A stretch of DNA of 64,000 nt from Yinghuangia sp051388915 (GTDB taxonomy: Bacteria; Actinomycetota; Actinomycetes; Streptomycetales; Streptomycetaceae): NCBI RefSeq assembly GCF_051388915.1, contig NZ_JBPKBH010000001.1, positions 1 through 64,000 on the forward strand, written 5' to 3'. Position numbers and translations under genes: made by a program. The stretch's first letter is position 1; each line of letters opens with the position of its first letter. The notes under the pieces are model-generated. The model worked only from the letters and a program-made list of their open reading frames with translations, was not told where the DNA came from and ran no database searches. This document shows positions 16,022-23,935 of the stretch, one piece after another.

Positions 16022-17392
16022 TCAGCGGTACTCGCGCAGCCTCGGCCGCACGCCCGCCAGCACCAGCAGCACGCCCGCGCCGAGCACCAGCGGCGGCGCC
16101 CAGCCCCAGCCCGCGAGCGCGTCGCGGCCCTGGCGGATGCGGTCGGTGAAGTCGTCGTGGTGGGTCTGCGCGGTCGAGTCCAGCACGCTCTGGTAGTCGT
16201 AGAACTCGAAGGCCAGGTTGCCGCGCCCGACATTCGTCGCCATGCCGACGGCCGTGTCCCGGCGCCCGCTGTTGACGGCGGCGACCAACGCCTCGTCGTC
16301 GCGCCGGAAGGCCGCGAGCCGTTCGGCCAGCCCCGGATCGGCCGACATGGGCCCGAGCAGCGCCGCCTTGTCGGCGAACTGCCCCCGGTAGTACTCCGCC
16401 CGCTCCGGCAGCATCAGGTAACGGCTCTCGTCGGCGTTCGCGTCCGACGCCACCGCCCGTGTGCGGGCCAGCGCGCTGAACGGGTCGAACGCCTCGGCCT
16501 TCGCGTCGCGCACCCGGTCGCCGTGCTCGAACAGCAGGCTCGCCCCGAGCCCGGTGAGCACCGTGATGAGCACGGTGGCGGCGACCAGGAACGGGTTGAA
16601 CACGCGTCGGAAGCGCCGCGTGAGCCGGATTTGCAGGAGCAGCAGCGCCAGCACCGCCGCGATCCCGAGACCCAGCACCGCCAGTGCCGCCGTGCGCGCG
16701 GTGCTCCGGCCGTCGTCCGTCGAGTCGGCGAGCCCGTGTTCGGCGGTGCGGCCGAGCAGGTCCGCGGCCGGCAGCAGGTCCTGGTGCATCAGCGCGGTGG
16801 CCGACAGGTAGAAGCCCGTGGCGTTCGCGGGCGGGCGCGCGACGGGGCGTTCCAGCACCTGGTCGTCGGCGAGGCGGGCCTGTGCGGTGAGGGCGTCGTA
16901 CGCGGCGAGGTCGGCGAGCATCCGGCGCGCGGTCTCCTCGCCGGCCGCGTCCAGGCCCCGGTCGAGGAGTGTCTGGAGTGCCGCGCTGACCGCGGCGCGG
17001 TCCCGGCGCAGTTGCCGCAGCGCCGACTGCTTGTTGCCGATCTGCTCGTCGTGGCCGATCAGCAGGACGTTCGCGACCTGCGCGTCCATGTCGGCGAGCG
17101 CGTAGTAGAGGTCGGTGGCGGTGGCCGCCCGCGGGGCGGTTCCGCTGCCGATGGTGTGGAGGTTGTCGCGGGCCGCGGAGACGCCGGCGACGAGCGCCGC
17201 GAGGAGGCCCGCGACGAGGACCAGGACGACGGCGGTGGCGGCGCGGAGCCGGGTCGGGACCGACGCGCGGCGCCGGGGTGCGGGTGCGTCGGGACGTACC
17301 GCCGGGCGGGGGGCCGATCCGGGCGCCGGGCGCGTGGGCCGGGATATGGCCCGGGTGCTCGGGGCCGCCGGGGCGGCCACGGGTGCTGTCAT
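16022..17392 (-). CDS. Four-TM membrane protein with two extracytoplasmic domains
   Basis: A 456-residue protein. A Pro/Ala/Arg-rich cytoplasmic N-terminus (about 50 residues) precedes four hydrophobic segments near residues 53-75, 230-250, 262-285 and 430-450. The two external domains are alpha-helical (ADMDAQVANVLLIGHDEQIG; RTRAVASDANADESRYLMLP), like the helical ligand domains of chemoreceptor-type sensors, but there is no signalling domain. The two halves look like an internal duplication. Function not known; a helper sensor is one possibility. Confidence 0.72.
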   Translation of the reverse strand: MTAPVAAPAAPSTRAISRPTRPAPGSAPRPAVRPDAPAPRRRASVPTRLRAATAVVLVLVAGLLAALVAGVSAARDNLHTIGSGTAPRAATATDLYYALADMDAQVANVLLIGHDEQIGNKQSALRQLRRDRAAVSAALQTLLDRGLDAAGEETARRMLADLAAYDALTAQARLADDQVLERPVARPPANATGFYLSATALMHQDLLPAADLLGRTAEHGLADSTDDGRSTARTAALAVLGLGIAAVLALLLLQIRLTRRFRRVFNPFLVAATVLITVLTGLGASLLFEHGDRVRDAKAEAFDPFSALARTRAVASDANADESRYLMLPERAEYYRGQFADKAALLGPMSADPGLAERLAAFRRDDEALVAAVNSGRRDTAVGMATNVGRGNLAFEFYDYQSVLDSTAQTHHDDFTDRIRQGRDALAGWGWAPPLVLGAGVLLVLAGVRPRLREYR

Positions 17393-17491
17393 GAACGCAC
17401 GCTAGGTGGCCGCCTGGACACGCAACTCAAGGCGAGATTGCGCCGAGGCGAAGCACGGGTGAACGTGCGGCGCGCCGGTCCCGCCGGAGGG

Positions 17492-17989
17492 TCAGGCCGC
17501 GGCTGCGCAGGGGGTGTGCGGCTCGGCGCGGTACGGCGCGCCGTGGCTGGTGACCAGGTGCGTGGGGCCCTCCTCGGCACCGGCGGCCGGGAGTTGGCGC
17601 GGTACGCGGGCCAGCGAGGCGACGTACGGCTCACCGCACGCGTCGCACAGCACGGGGGCGGCGATCGGCGCGTAGCGGTCCAGCGTGCGCAGCAGGCTGC
17701 GGGCGAAGCGCAGGGCGGTGGCGAACGAGGCCGAGGCGGCCTCGTGGTCGCGGGCGCCGTGCGCGTCCGCGGCCTCCCGCAGGGACCGGGCCAGGTAGCA
17801 CAGGCTGGCCCGCGGGAAGGGAGGAGCCGCGGCGGCGAGGTCGTCGGCCTGGCCTGCCACGATGCCGGCCCAGCCGGGGAAGGCGGGGTGGCGTACTGCG
17901 GACCCCGAACGCTGCGCGATGACGGTGCCGGCCAGCTTGCGCGCGGCGGCGGCGCATTCGGGGGTCAGATCCTTGCGGTCGAGATCCAT
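17492..17989 (-). CDS. Hypothetical protein with a CxxC pair
   Basis: A 165-residue soluble protein, mainly helical, with a CDACGEPY motif near residue 125 that might bind zinc. The start at 17989 has an AGGGAG upstream. I do not recognise the family. It stands alone, divergent from the AhpD-like gene across a 378-bp spacer. Confidence 0.68.
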   Translation of the reverse strand: MDLDRKDLTPECAAAARKLAGTVIAQRSGSAVRHPAFPGWAGIVAGQADDLAAAAPPFPRASLCYLARSLREAADAHGARDHEAASASFATALRFARSLLRTLDRYAPIAAPVLCDACGEPYVASLARVPRQLPAAGAEEGPTHLVTSHGAPYRAEPHTPCAAAA

Positions 17990-18174
17990 GTCCGGCTCCC
18001 TGGCTCCTCGGACGGACGGTGTGGCGGCCTTGGGACGAATCCGCCATGTGCTGCGACCGAGCAGCTTCGCCGGGAACCGGCAAACCATCTCATCCACAGC
18101 ACTGACAGGATGCGGCCATCTTGGCGTCAAACGCGAAGAAAGATGACCTATGTCACACCTAAAAATACAAAAAT

Positions 18175-18230
18175 GCCCGGGATTGGAGGTTTGCGCTGCC
18201 CGGCGTAAGGGGCAAACCGGGCGTTTTTTG
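18175..18230 (+). terminator. Terminator-like leader structure with competing stems
   Basis: CCGGGC at 18217-18222 followed by GTTTTTT can pair with GCCCGG at 18198-18203 or with GCCCGGG at 18175-18181, while GGTTTGC (18188-18194) can pair with GCAAACC (18212-18218). It lies 140 bases upstream of the AhpD-like start on the same strand, so it may attenuate that transcript or end a small RNA. Confidence 0.5.
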
Positions 18231-18308
18231 GCCCGGTGACGTCGGGGGTGTCGCGCCTCTTCCGGCTGCACGGAACATCTGTTACTTATGCCCCCGGATC
18301 GCCTGTAG

Positions 18309-18335
18309 GCGCGTCCGCAACCTGCGGAGACGCGC
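18309..18335 (+). promoter_or_regulatory. Stable hairpin in the AhpD-like gene leader
   Basis: GCGCGTC-CGCA pairs with TGCG-(GA)-GACGCGC across an ACC loop, giving 11 bp with a two-base bulge. It lies 17-33 bases before the AAGGAGG of the downstream gene. No riboswitch class is recognised. The remaining spacer (17990-18170) shows no gene. Confidence 0.45.
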
Positions 18336-18367
18336 GGAGACGACGTGTCGGAAGGAGGGGTGCCGCT

Positions 18368-19408
18368 GTGCCCAGTTGGCTCCCGGAGAGCGCCGAGGGT
18401 GCGACCGAGCTCGACGGTGCGTTCGGCCTGTGCCCTGCGCTTCACATCCGCTATCGGGACTACGTGGCCCGCCTGTGGTCGCCCGATGTGCTCGACCCCG
18501 TACTCACCGAACTCGTCCGCTTGCGCATCGCCGGACTGCACGAGTGCTCCGTCGAGGAGGCAGCCCGCACCCGCGCCGCGGTGCACGCCGGACTCGACGA
18601 GTCGCGCATCGCCCGCCTCGCCTTCGGCTCGGGGGACCCCGCCTTCTCGCCCGTCGAGTCGGCCTGCCTCCTCTTCGCGGAGCAGTTCGTGCTGGCCCCC
18701 GAGTCGGTCACCGACGACGACCGCAAGGTGCTCATCGGGCTGATCGGCGAGAAGGGCCTTGTCGGCCTCGCGATGGCCTGCGCGGTGTACGACGGCTTCG
18801 ACCGCTTCCAGGTCGTGCTGGGCACCCAGGACACCGACCCGGACCTGCCGTACCCGGTCCTGGTGCACCCGCCGGGCCTGGATCCCGACGCGCCGGCCGA
18901 ACTGCGCGTGTCCGAGCCGGACGACGCCATCGCCGGGAGCCCCCTCGCCCTCCAGCCCGACCTGCTGGCGTCCTTCCTGCGCATGTACGGGACGCTGTGG
19001 TGGGACGGCGTCGTCGACCACCCCACCAAGGAGGTCGCCCGGCTGCGCAACGCCCGCGTCACCGGCTGCCGCTACTGCCGCAACGTCCGGTTCGCGCAGG
19101 CGCGCGAGGACGGCCTGAGCGAGGACCTGGTCGAGCTCATCGCGGACGGGTTCGAGGAAAGCGCCCTGGAGGAGCGGCACAAGGTGGTCATCAGGTTCAC
19201 CGACTTCTTCCTCGGCGACCCGCACGGCATGGCCACCGACCGGGCCGCGGACCTGCGCGCCGACCTGCTCGCCGCGTTCGGTCCGGACGGCACCGTGGAG
19301 CTGGCCGCGGCCCTCGCGCTGTTCATGGGATTCGCCAAGATCGCGGTGACCCTCGGCAGTGTGCCGGCCGATTTTCCGACCATGGTGATACCCACCCCCG
19401 GCGGGTGA
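18368..19408 (+). CDS. Tandem AhpD-like/carboxymuconolactone decarboxylase family protein
   Basis: A 346-residue protein with two AhpD-like helical domains. The second half has the classic CxxC (TGCRYCRNVRFAQA, about residues 233-246). The first half has only one Cys in the equivalent place (AGLHECSVEEAARTRA), so it looks degenerate. Family members are peroxidase-related disulfide proteins or act on cyclic acids in catabolic pathways. The GTG start follows AAGGAGG. Neighbouring acyl-CoA genes suggest a catabolic setting, but no substrate can be named. Confidence 0.8.
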   Translation: MPSWLPESAEGATELDGAFGLCPALHIRYRDYVARLWSPDVLDPVLTELVRLRIAGLHECSVEEAARTRAAVHAGLDESRIARLAFGSGDPAFSPVESACLLFAEQFVLAPESVTDDDRKVLIGLIGEKGLVGLAMACAVYDGFDRFQVVLGTQDTDPDLPYPVLVHPPGLDPDAPAELRVSEPDDAIAGSPLALQPDLLASFLRMYGTLWWDGVVDHPTKEVARLRNARVTGCRYCRNVRFAQAREDGLSEDLVELIADGFEESALEERHKVVIRFTDFFLGDPHGMATDRAADLRADLLAAFGPDGTVELAAALALFMGFAKIAVTLGSVPADFPTMVIPTPGG

Positions 19409-19602
19409 ATCCGCAGGCGGGCGCGTCGTCGTGGTGACCCTCGGATGACACGCGCGTGAACGGCGGCGGGCCCGCGAAATCCCCGCGGACCCGCCGCCGA
19501 CGAACCGTACGATTCGGTGCGCGAAGGTCTGTTGCGCCCCGATCTTCTTGTGTAACGTTGCCCGCGGTTGCAAGCAGTAGAAGTAGTTCCCTCGCAAGAC
19601 CG

Positions 19603-19635
19603 ACGCCTGCGGACTCGACTGCCGTAGGCGTTTTT
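19603..19635 (+). terminator. Terminator-like attenuator in the cold-shock gene leader
   Basis: A 10-bp stem (19603-19612 with 19622-19631, one G-T pair) is followed by T5 and lies about 100 bases before the cold-shock start. An intrinsic terminator inside the 5' leader suggests premature termination that is relieved under some condition. The upstream part of this 324-bp spacer (19409-19600) has no gene. Confidence 0.6.
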
Positions 19636-19732
19636 CCATCCCGGAGTACTTCGCGGGGAGTGGGACCACTCGACGTAAGCGACCCGGACGTCGCGCAGTG
19701 CGGCGGCTGAGGTTTTCATGAAGGAAGAAGAC

Positions 19733-19936
19733 ATGGCCACCGGTACGGTCAAGTGGTTCAACGCGGACAAGGGCTACGGCTTCATTCAGCAGGATGACGG
19801 CCAGGCCGACGTTTTCGTGCACTTCTCGGCGATCCAGACGAGCGGCTACCGCACGCTGGAGGAGAACCAGCGCGTCGAGTTCGAGGTCACGCAGGGTCAG
19901 AAGGGCCCGCAGGCCGAGCAGGTCCGCCCGCTCTGA
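19733..19936 (+). CDS. Cold-shock protein (CspA family)
   Basis: A 67-residue single cold-shock domain. RNP1 is KGYGFIQ and RNP2 is VFVHFSAI, with the family start MATGTVKWFNADKG. It binds single-stranded RNA/DNA and acts as an RNA chaperone. Length and sequence match the standard Streptomyces form. The start has AAGGAAG just upstream; an in-frame ATG at 19718 is less likely. A long leader with a terminator-like stem precedes it and a strong hairpin follows. Confidence 0.95.
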   Translation: MATGTVKWFNADKGYGFIQQDDGQADVFVHFSAIQTSGYRTLEENQRVEFEVTQGQKGPQAEQVRPL

Positions 19937-20017
19937 CGGCCCGCGCCCCGGCCCTCGGCCGGTCGGCTGTGACTTCGGTTTTGCGCGACTCGGTGTAGCG
20001 CGAGCTGATTTTTCGAC

Positions 20018-20053
20018 GAGAGGGTCCGCCTCCTGCCCGAGGCGGGCCCTCTC
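20018..20053. terminator. Terminator after the cold-shock gene
   Basis: A 15-bp stem (20018-20032 with 20039-20053, one T-G pair) and 6-base loop. It ends the cold-shock transcript and may also stop the convergent CoA-transferase mRNA. The rest of the 323-bp spacer up to 20259 shows no gene. Confidence 0.85.
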
Positions 20054-20259
20054 GTTCCATAAACGTTGCGTGGACGGGGACTTCCGTACGCGCGGACGCG
20101 CGTCATCCACGTGTGCGCGTGCGGGAGTTTGGTGGCATTCGGGGCGCGGCACCACTTCGCCGCGCAGTCCGCGTGCGGGCGCCGGGCGCTTGCCCGGCAC
20201 CCGGCGGTCGCCGTCCGGCACCGCGAACCATGCGATGCCGTACGGCGGTTGACGCCGCG

Positions 20260-21465
20260 TCAGGCCACCACGCCGGCCTCCCGCAGAGCGGTCACCCGGT
20301 CCGCCAGCCCGATTTCGGCCAGCACCTCGTCGGTGTGCTCGCCGAGCACGGGCGACGGCGCGCCGAGTGCCGCAGGTGTGCCGGCGAACTGCGCGGGGTG
20401 CCGCGGCAGACGGACGCGCCCCGCCTTCGCGTGCGTGCTCTCCTCGAACAGCCCGATGGCCAACGCGTGCGGATCGTCGGGGAGTTCGGCCGGTGCCAGC
20501 ACGCGCCCGCAGGGCACCCGCTGTTCCTCAAGCAGTGCCATCCCGGCGCCGACCTCCATCGACAGCGCGGCGGTGTAGCAGCGCTGCACGAACTCCGAGG
20601 TGAGCTCGCGGTTCCTCACGCGCTCGCCGATGGTCGCCACCCGCGGGTCGTCGTGCCCCTCGACCCCGAACGCCCGGCACATGCCGGCGAAATCGGCGTC
20701 GGACGTCGGCGCGACCACCGCCCAGCCGTCCTTGAAGCGGATCGGCTTGAGCGTCTTGTTGAAGCTGGAGTTCTGCGTCCCGTCGCTGTCCAACAGCACC
20801 TCGTTGCCGGTCGCGTCGACCCACAGGAACGACGTGACGGCGTCCAGCATGGACAGTTCGACGTGCTGCCCGCCCTGGCCGCGCTCGCGCGCGAACAGCG
20901 CCGCCGTGACGGCCTGCGACGCGGTCAGCGCGGTCACCTTGTCGGCGGCGGACTGCCGCAGGAACACCGGCTGTTCGGGCTCCCCGGGGGCGGGCACGTC
21001 GGCCTGGTTGACGGCGAGTCCGGCGTACGCCTGGATGACCGGGTCGTACGCCGACTTGCCCGCGTACGGCCCCTCCGGGCCGAATCCGGACAGCGACACG
21101 TAGACGAGGTCGTCGCGCCCCGCCGACAGGTCCGCGTAGCCGATGCCGAGCCGGTCCACCACGCCGGGGCGGAAGTTCTGCACCACGACGTCGCACGTCG
21201 CGGCGATCGCCCGCACCACGTCGCGGCCCTCCGTGGTGTGTACGTCCACCACGATCGACCGCTTGCCCCGGTTGCAGGACGCGAACAGCGCGCTGGTGCC
21301 GCCGACCGCGACGCCGACCCAGCGCGCGATGTCGCCGATCCCGGGGCGCTCCACCTTGATGACCTCGGCGCCCTGGTCGGCCAGGAGGGCCACGGCGTAC
21401 GGCCCGGTGGCCGCGATCGACAGGTCGAGGATGCGGATGCCCCGAAGCGGGCCGGTCTCACTCAT
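20260..21465 (-). CDS. Class III (CaiB/BaiF) CoA-transferase
   Basis: A 401-residue family III CoA-transferase, moving CoA between acyl groups through a covalent Asp-acyl intermediate. N-terminal GIRILDLSIAATGPYA and ADQGAEVIKVERPG form the Rossmann-like fold; CNRGKRSIVVD and VVVQNFRPGV are family motifs; the conserved Asp lies in the SAYDPVIQAYAG segment. AAGGGAGAG precedes the ATG. It is 38 bases downstream of an SDR gene on the same strand, so they form an operon. Confidence 0.9.
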   Translation of the reverse strand: MSETGPLRGIRILDLSIAATGPYAVALLADQGAEVIKVERPGIGDIARWVGVAVGGTSALFASCNRGKRSIVVDVHTTEGRDVVRAIAATCDVVVQNFRPGVVDRLGIGYADLSAGRDDLVYVSLSGFGPEGPYAGKSAYDPVIQAYAGLAVNQADVPAPGEPEQPVFLRQSAADKVTALTASQAVTAALFARERGQGGQHVELSMLDAVTSFLWVDATGNEVLLDSDGTQNSSFNKTLKPIRFKDGWAVVAPTSDADFAGMCRAFGVEGHDDPRVATIGERVRNRELTSEFVQRCYTAALSMEVGAGMALLEEQRVPCGRVLAPAELPDDPHALAIGLFEESTHAKAGRVRLPRHPAQFAGTPAALGAPSPVLGEHTDEVLAEIGLADRVTALREAGVVA

Positions 21466-21503
21466 GAGCTCTCCCTTGTGTGGCGGGTCGTGCCGTGCGT
21501 GCT

Positions 21504-22613
21504 TCAGGCGATGAACTCCGGCTTGCTGCGCGGGCGTCCGCCGGGACCGCTGTACGCCAGCCCGTACCCGGGCACCGTCGCGAAGCCCGGATCGGGAAGG
21601 CTGTCACGGAGGTCGGACCACGCCTCCATGAGCCGGTCCTCCGCGGCGTAGTCGAACGGGTCGGTCAGCACCTGCTCTTCGGTGCCACCGGGCGCCGGGC
21701 GGTTCTCGGCGAGCCAGCGTGCGGTGTGCTCCAGTGCGGTGCGCGGCGCCACCGCGTCGCGGTAGCCGAGGTCGGCGCGCAGCCGGGACAGGTCGAGCAC
21801 GCGGTGCGCAGGTGACGGTTGCATCAGCAACGGCCTGGCAGGAACGGCGAGTTCGAAGGGCATCGAGACGATCTCGAAGGTGTGGTCGAGTGCCGCGGCG
21901 ACGATCTCGACGACCTGGCGGACCGTCAGGATCTCGTCGTCGGCGGCGTTGTAGATGCGCCCGGCGCTGCGGTCGGGGTGGTCGACGGCCAACAGCAGGG
22001 CGTGCGCGAGGTTTTCGGTGTAGCCGTGGTGGTGCAGCGTCAGGCCGTCGTCGGCCAGCACGATGCGCCGCCGCCCGTCCAACACCCGGCGTACGACGCA
22101 CCATTCGCGCGGCGCGAGCTGGCGCGGTCCGTACACGTACGGGTAGCGCACGTGCGTCGCCTGCGGGTGGTGGGCGAAGACCGCTTCCTCGGTGCGCACG
22201 ATGCGGTATCCCTTGGCATCCTCCGCCACGTCGCGCACCAGCGGCGCGTCCTCGCCGACCGGCACCGGCAGCCCGGCGGGGCCCGCGACGTCCGGGTTCA
22301 TCCAGCCGCGGTACGCGGGGACACCGCCGACCGACAGGAACCGCCCGGTGCGGCCCGCGAACGCCTCGGCGATGCGGCGCAGCCGCCCGTACATCGCGAT
22401 CACCGTGTCATACGCCGGACCCGCCGCGGCCTCCCGCAACGCGTCCTCGTCGTACGGGTCGAGGTGCACGTGGCGCACCTCGCCGGGGGTCTCGGGCGTC
22501 TCGTGGGTCCCGCGGTGCAGGATGCTCACCTCGTGGCCGCGGGCCACCAGCCCGCGCACGAGCGGGACGCCGGTCGGGCCGGTGCCGCCGACTACGAGGA
22601 TCCGTTCGCCCAT
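21504..22613 (-). CDS. NAD-dependent epimerase/dehydratase (extended SDR)
   Basis: A 369-residue Rossmann protein. It has the dinucleotide-binding motif VVGGTGPTGVPLV near residue 6 and the YxxxK-region replaced: VRYPYVYGPRQ is present, but the catalytic Tyr is placed as KGYRIVRTE, giving a Y-x3-(T) variant rather than YxxxK. It may therefore be an atypical, possibly non-catalytic member. GGGAGGG lies upstream of the ATG. First gene of an operon with the CoA-transferase. Confidence 0.82.
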   Translation of the reverse strand: MGERILVVGGTGPTGVPLVRGLVARGHEVSILHRGTHETPETPGEVRHVHLDPYDEDALREAAAGPAYDTVIAMYGRLRRIAEAFAGRTGRFLSVGGVPAYRGWMNPDVAGPAGLPVPVGEDAPLVRDVAEDAKGYRIVRTEEAVFAHHPQATHVRYPYVYGPRQLAPREWCVVRRVLDGRRRIVLADDGLTLHHHGYTENLAHALLLAVDHPDRSAGRIYNAADDEILTVRQVVEIVAAALDHTFEIVSMPFELAVPARPLLMQPSPAHRVLDLSRLRADLGYRDAVAPRTALEHTARWLAENRPAPGGTEEQVLTDPFDYAAEDRLMEAWSDLRDSLPDPGFATVPGYGLAYSGPGGRPRSKPEFIA

Positions 22614-22765
22614 GTGCTGCCGCCCTCCCGCGGGACCGTCAGATGCTTGACGTAGTCAGCTACCACGACGGGGCGACCGTATCCGCAGGTCGGCACGGGT
22701 ACAAGGGCGATCCCGCGGCGGCCCTCGCGGCAATCACGCGCCGGTGCACGCCGTAGCATGGACCC

Positions 22766-23248
22766 ATGGGTTTCCTGCGCCGCCGCCCGCCCGCCGGGCC
22801 GGACTTCGACGTTCTCGCCATCCCCTTCACCGACTGGCCGGGGTCGGTGGTGGTGCACATCCTGCCCGGGGCGGACGGCACCTGCCAGGGGATCTTCGTC
22901 CGCTACGACCTGCTCGCGGGCCGCGGCCCCGCCATGCTGATCGGCAACCTCCCGGCTGGTTCCCCCGCCCGGGAGGAGGGCGTCGGCCGCATCGAGGCCC
23001 AGCAGTTGGTCGCGGCCCTGGGCCACGAGGAGATGCCGGAGGAGCTGGGCGTCGAGGAGCACCCGGTGATGCAGGACGACGGCCTCTTGGTCGTCCGCCG
23101 CGTCAAGTACGCCGAGGGCCGCCTGGCCTGCGTCGAATTCGACCGCAGCGACGACGTGCAGGTTCGGGTCGTCTCCTGGGACCGCCCCATCACCGACGAC
23201 ATCTTCGCCCTGCTGAAGCCGATCCCGGCGGAGTCCTTCAAAGCATGA
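22766..23248 (+). CDS. Conserved hypothetical protein
   Basis: A 160-residue soluble protein of mixed alpha/beta character, starting MGFLRRRPPAGPDFDVLAI. It contains many acidic residues and one Cys near DGTCQGIF. I recognise no catalytic motif. It appears to be a single-gene unit. Such proteins occur across streptomycetes with unknown role. Confidence 0.7.
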   Translation: MGFLRRRPPAGPDFDVLAIPFTDWPGSVVVHILPGADGTCQGIFVRYDLLAGRGPAMLIGNLPAGSPAREEGVGRIEAQQLVAALGHEEMPEELGVEEHPVMQDDGLLVVRRVKYAEGRLACVEFDRSDDVQVRVVSWDRPITDDIFALLKPIPAESFKA

Positions 23249-23295
23249 CGCCGGGGCCGGACGAGCGGCCCTCACGCGTGTCCGCCCTGCCCCAC

Positions 23296-23428
23296 ACCCT
23301 CGCCCCGACCGCGCTCACCCCGGCACGGTCAATCACCCTTGACGGACGAGGCATGCAGCCAAGGTCCGCACGCGCCGCCTTCGCGAACGGCCGCACCCTC
23401 GGGCCGACCGCGCTCACTCCGGCGCGGT
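23296..23428. repeat. Pair of 34-bp direct repeats in a convergent spacer
   Basis: Bases 23296-23329 recur at 23395-23428 with four differences in 34, 99 bp apart, each ending in (C/T)CCGGC(A/G)CGGT. They lie between two convergent small genes. No gene is seen between them. Confidence 0.7.
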
Positions 23429-23483
23429 GGGTGGCAGGGGGCCGACCGGTCGCGGCCAGGCGTGTCCGTCGGGCCCGTCGGCC

Positions 23484-23729
23484 TCAGCGCGTGGGGCGCT
23501 TTTCGTTGCCGCGGCGGTAGTTGCCGGTCGCGCGGGCCAGGAGGTGCTGTACGGCCGTCGCGTCGTCCGCGGCCTCGGCCGCCTCAAGGCCGGCGACGAG
23601 GCGTTCGGCGGCCGCGCCCGACACCGTCACGACGAGGCGTCCGCCGCGCGACACCAGCACCTTGCGGTCCTTGGTCACGCGGTAGTCGAAGGGGTCGCTG
23701 ACGAGGCGTCCGCGGGCGTCTTCCGGCAT
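23484..23729 (-). CDS. Small conserved actinobacterial protein
   Basis: An 81-residue protein starting MPEDARGRLVSDPFDYRVTK with a VLVSRGGRLVVTVSG core and a helical end finishing ARATGNYRRGNEKRPTR. I recall similar small proteins (DYRxTKDxxVLVxRxG...GNYRRGNE) in streptomycetes, all of unknown function. It has no hydrophobic segment. The ribosome site is weak. Confidence 0.7.
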   Translation of the reverse strand: MPEDARGRLVSDPFDYRVTKDRKVLVSRGGRLVVTVSGAAAERLVAGLEAAEAADDATAVQHLLARATGNYRRGNEKRPTR

Positions 23730-23935
23730 GCCCGACAATCTACGCGAGCCCCGGCGCTCCCCTCTGCCCCCACCGGCACCGCTGCGCCGCCCCACCGCAC
23801 ACCCCGGCGCCGCCACCTTCCTTTCGCCTCCGTACCCGTCCCACCTCCGCTCGCCATGCCCGAAATGTCGGGTTAGCGTGCGTGCACAGGACACCCCCGG
23901 CGCACCGTCGGGGATCGGCGGAGGGCTGGGAGCGC

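Noticed and set aside
13477..16233. 918-residue minus-strand frame suggesting a giant transporter fusion
   Set aside because: The extension beyond 15039 is the antisense of the MmyB-like regulator; a GGAGG and GTG mark the true start of the exporter.
18130..18367. Known riboswitch class (for example c-di-AMP or cobalamin)
   Set aside because: The hairpins are real, but I could not match conserved core motifs of any class.
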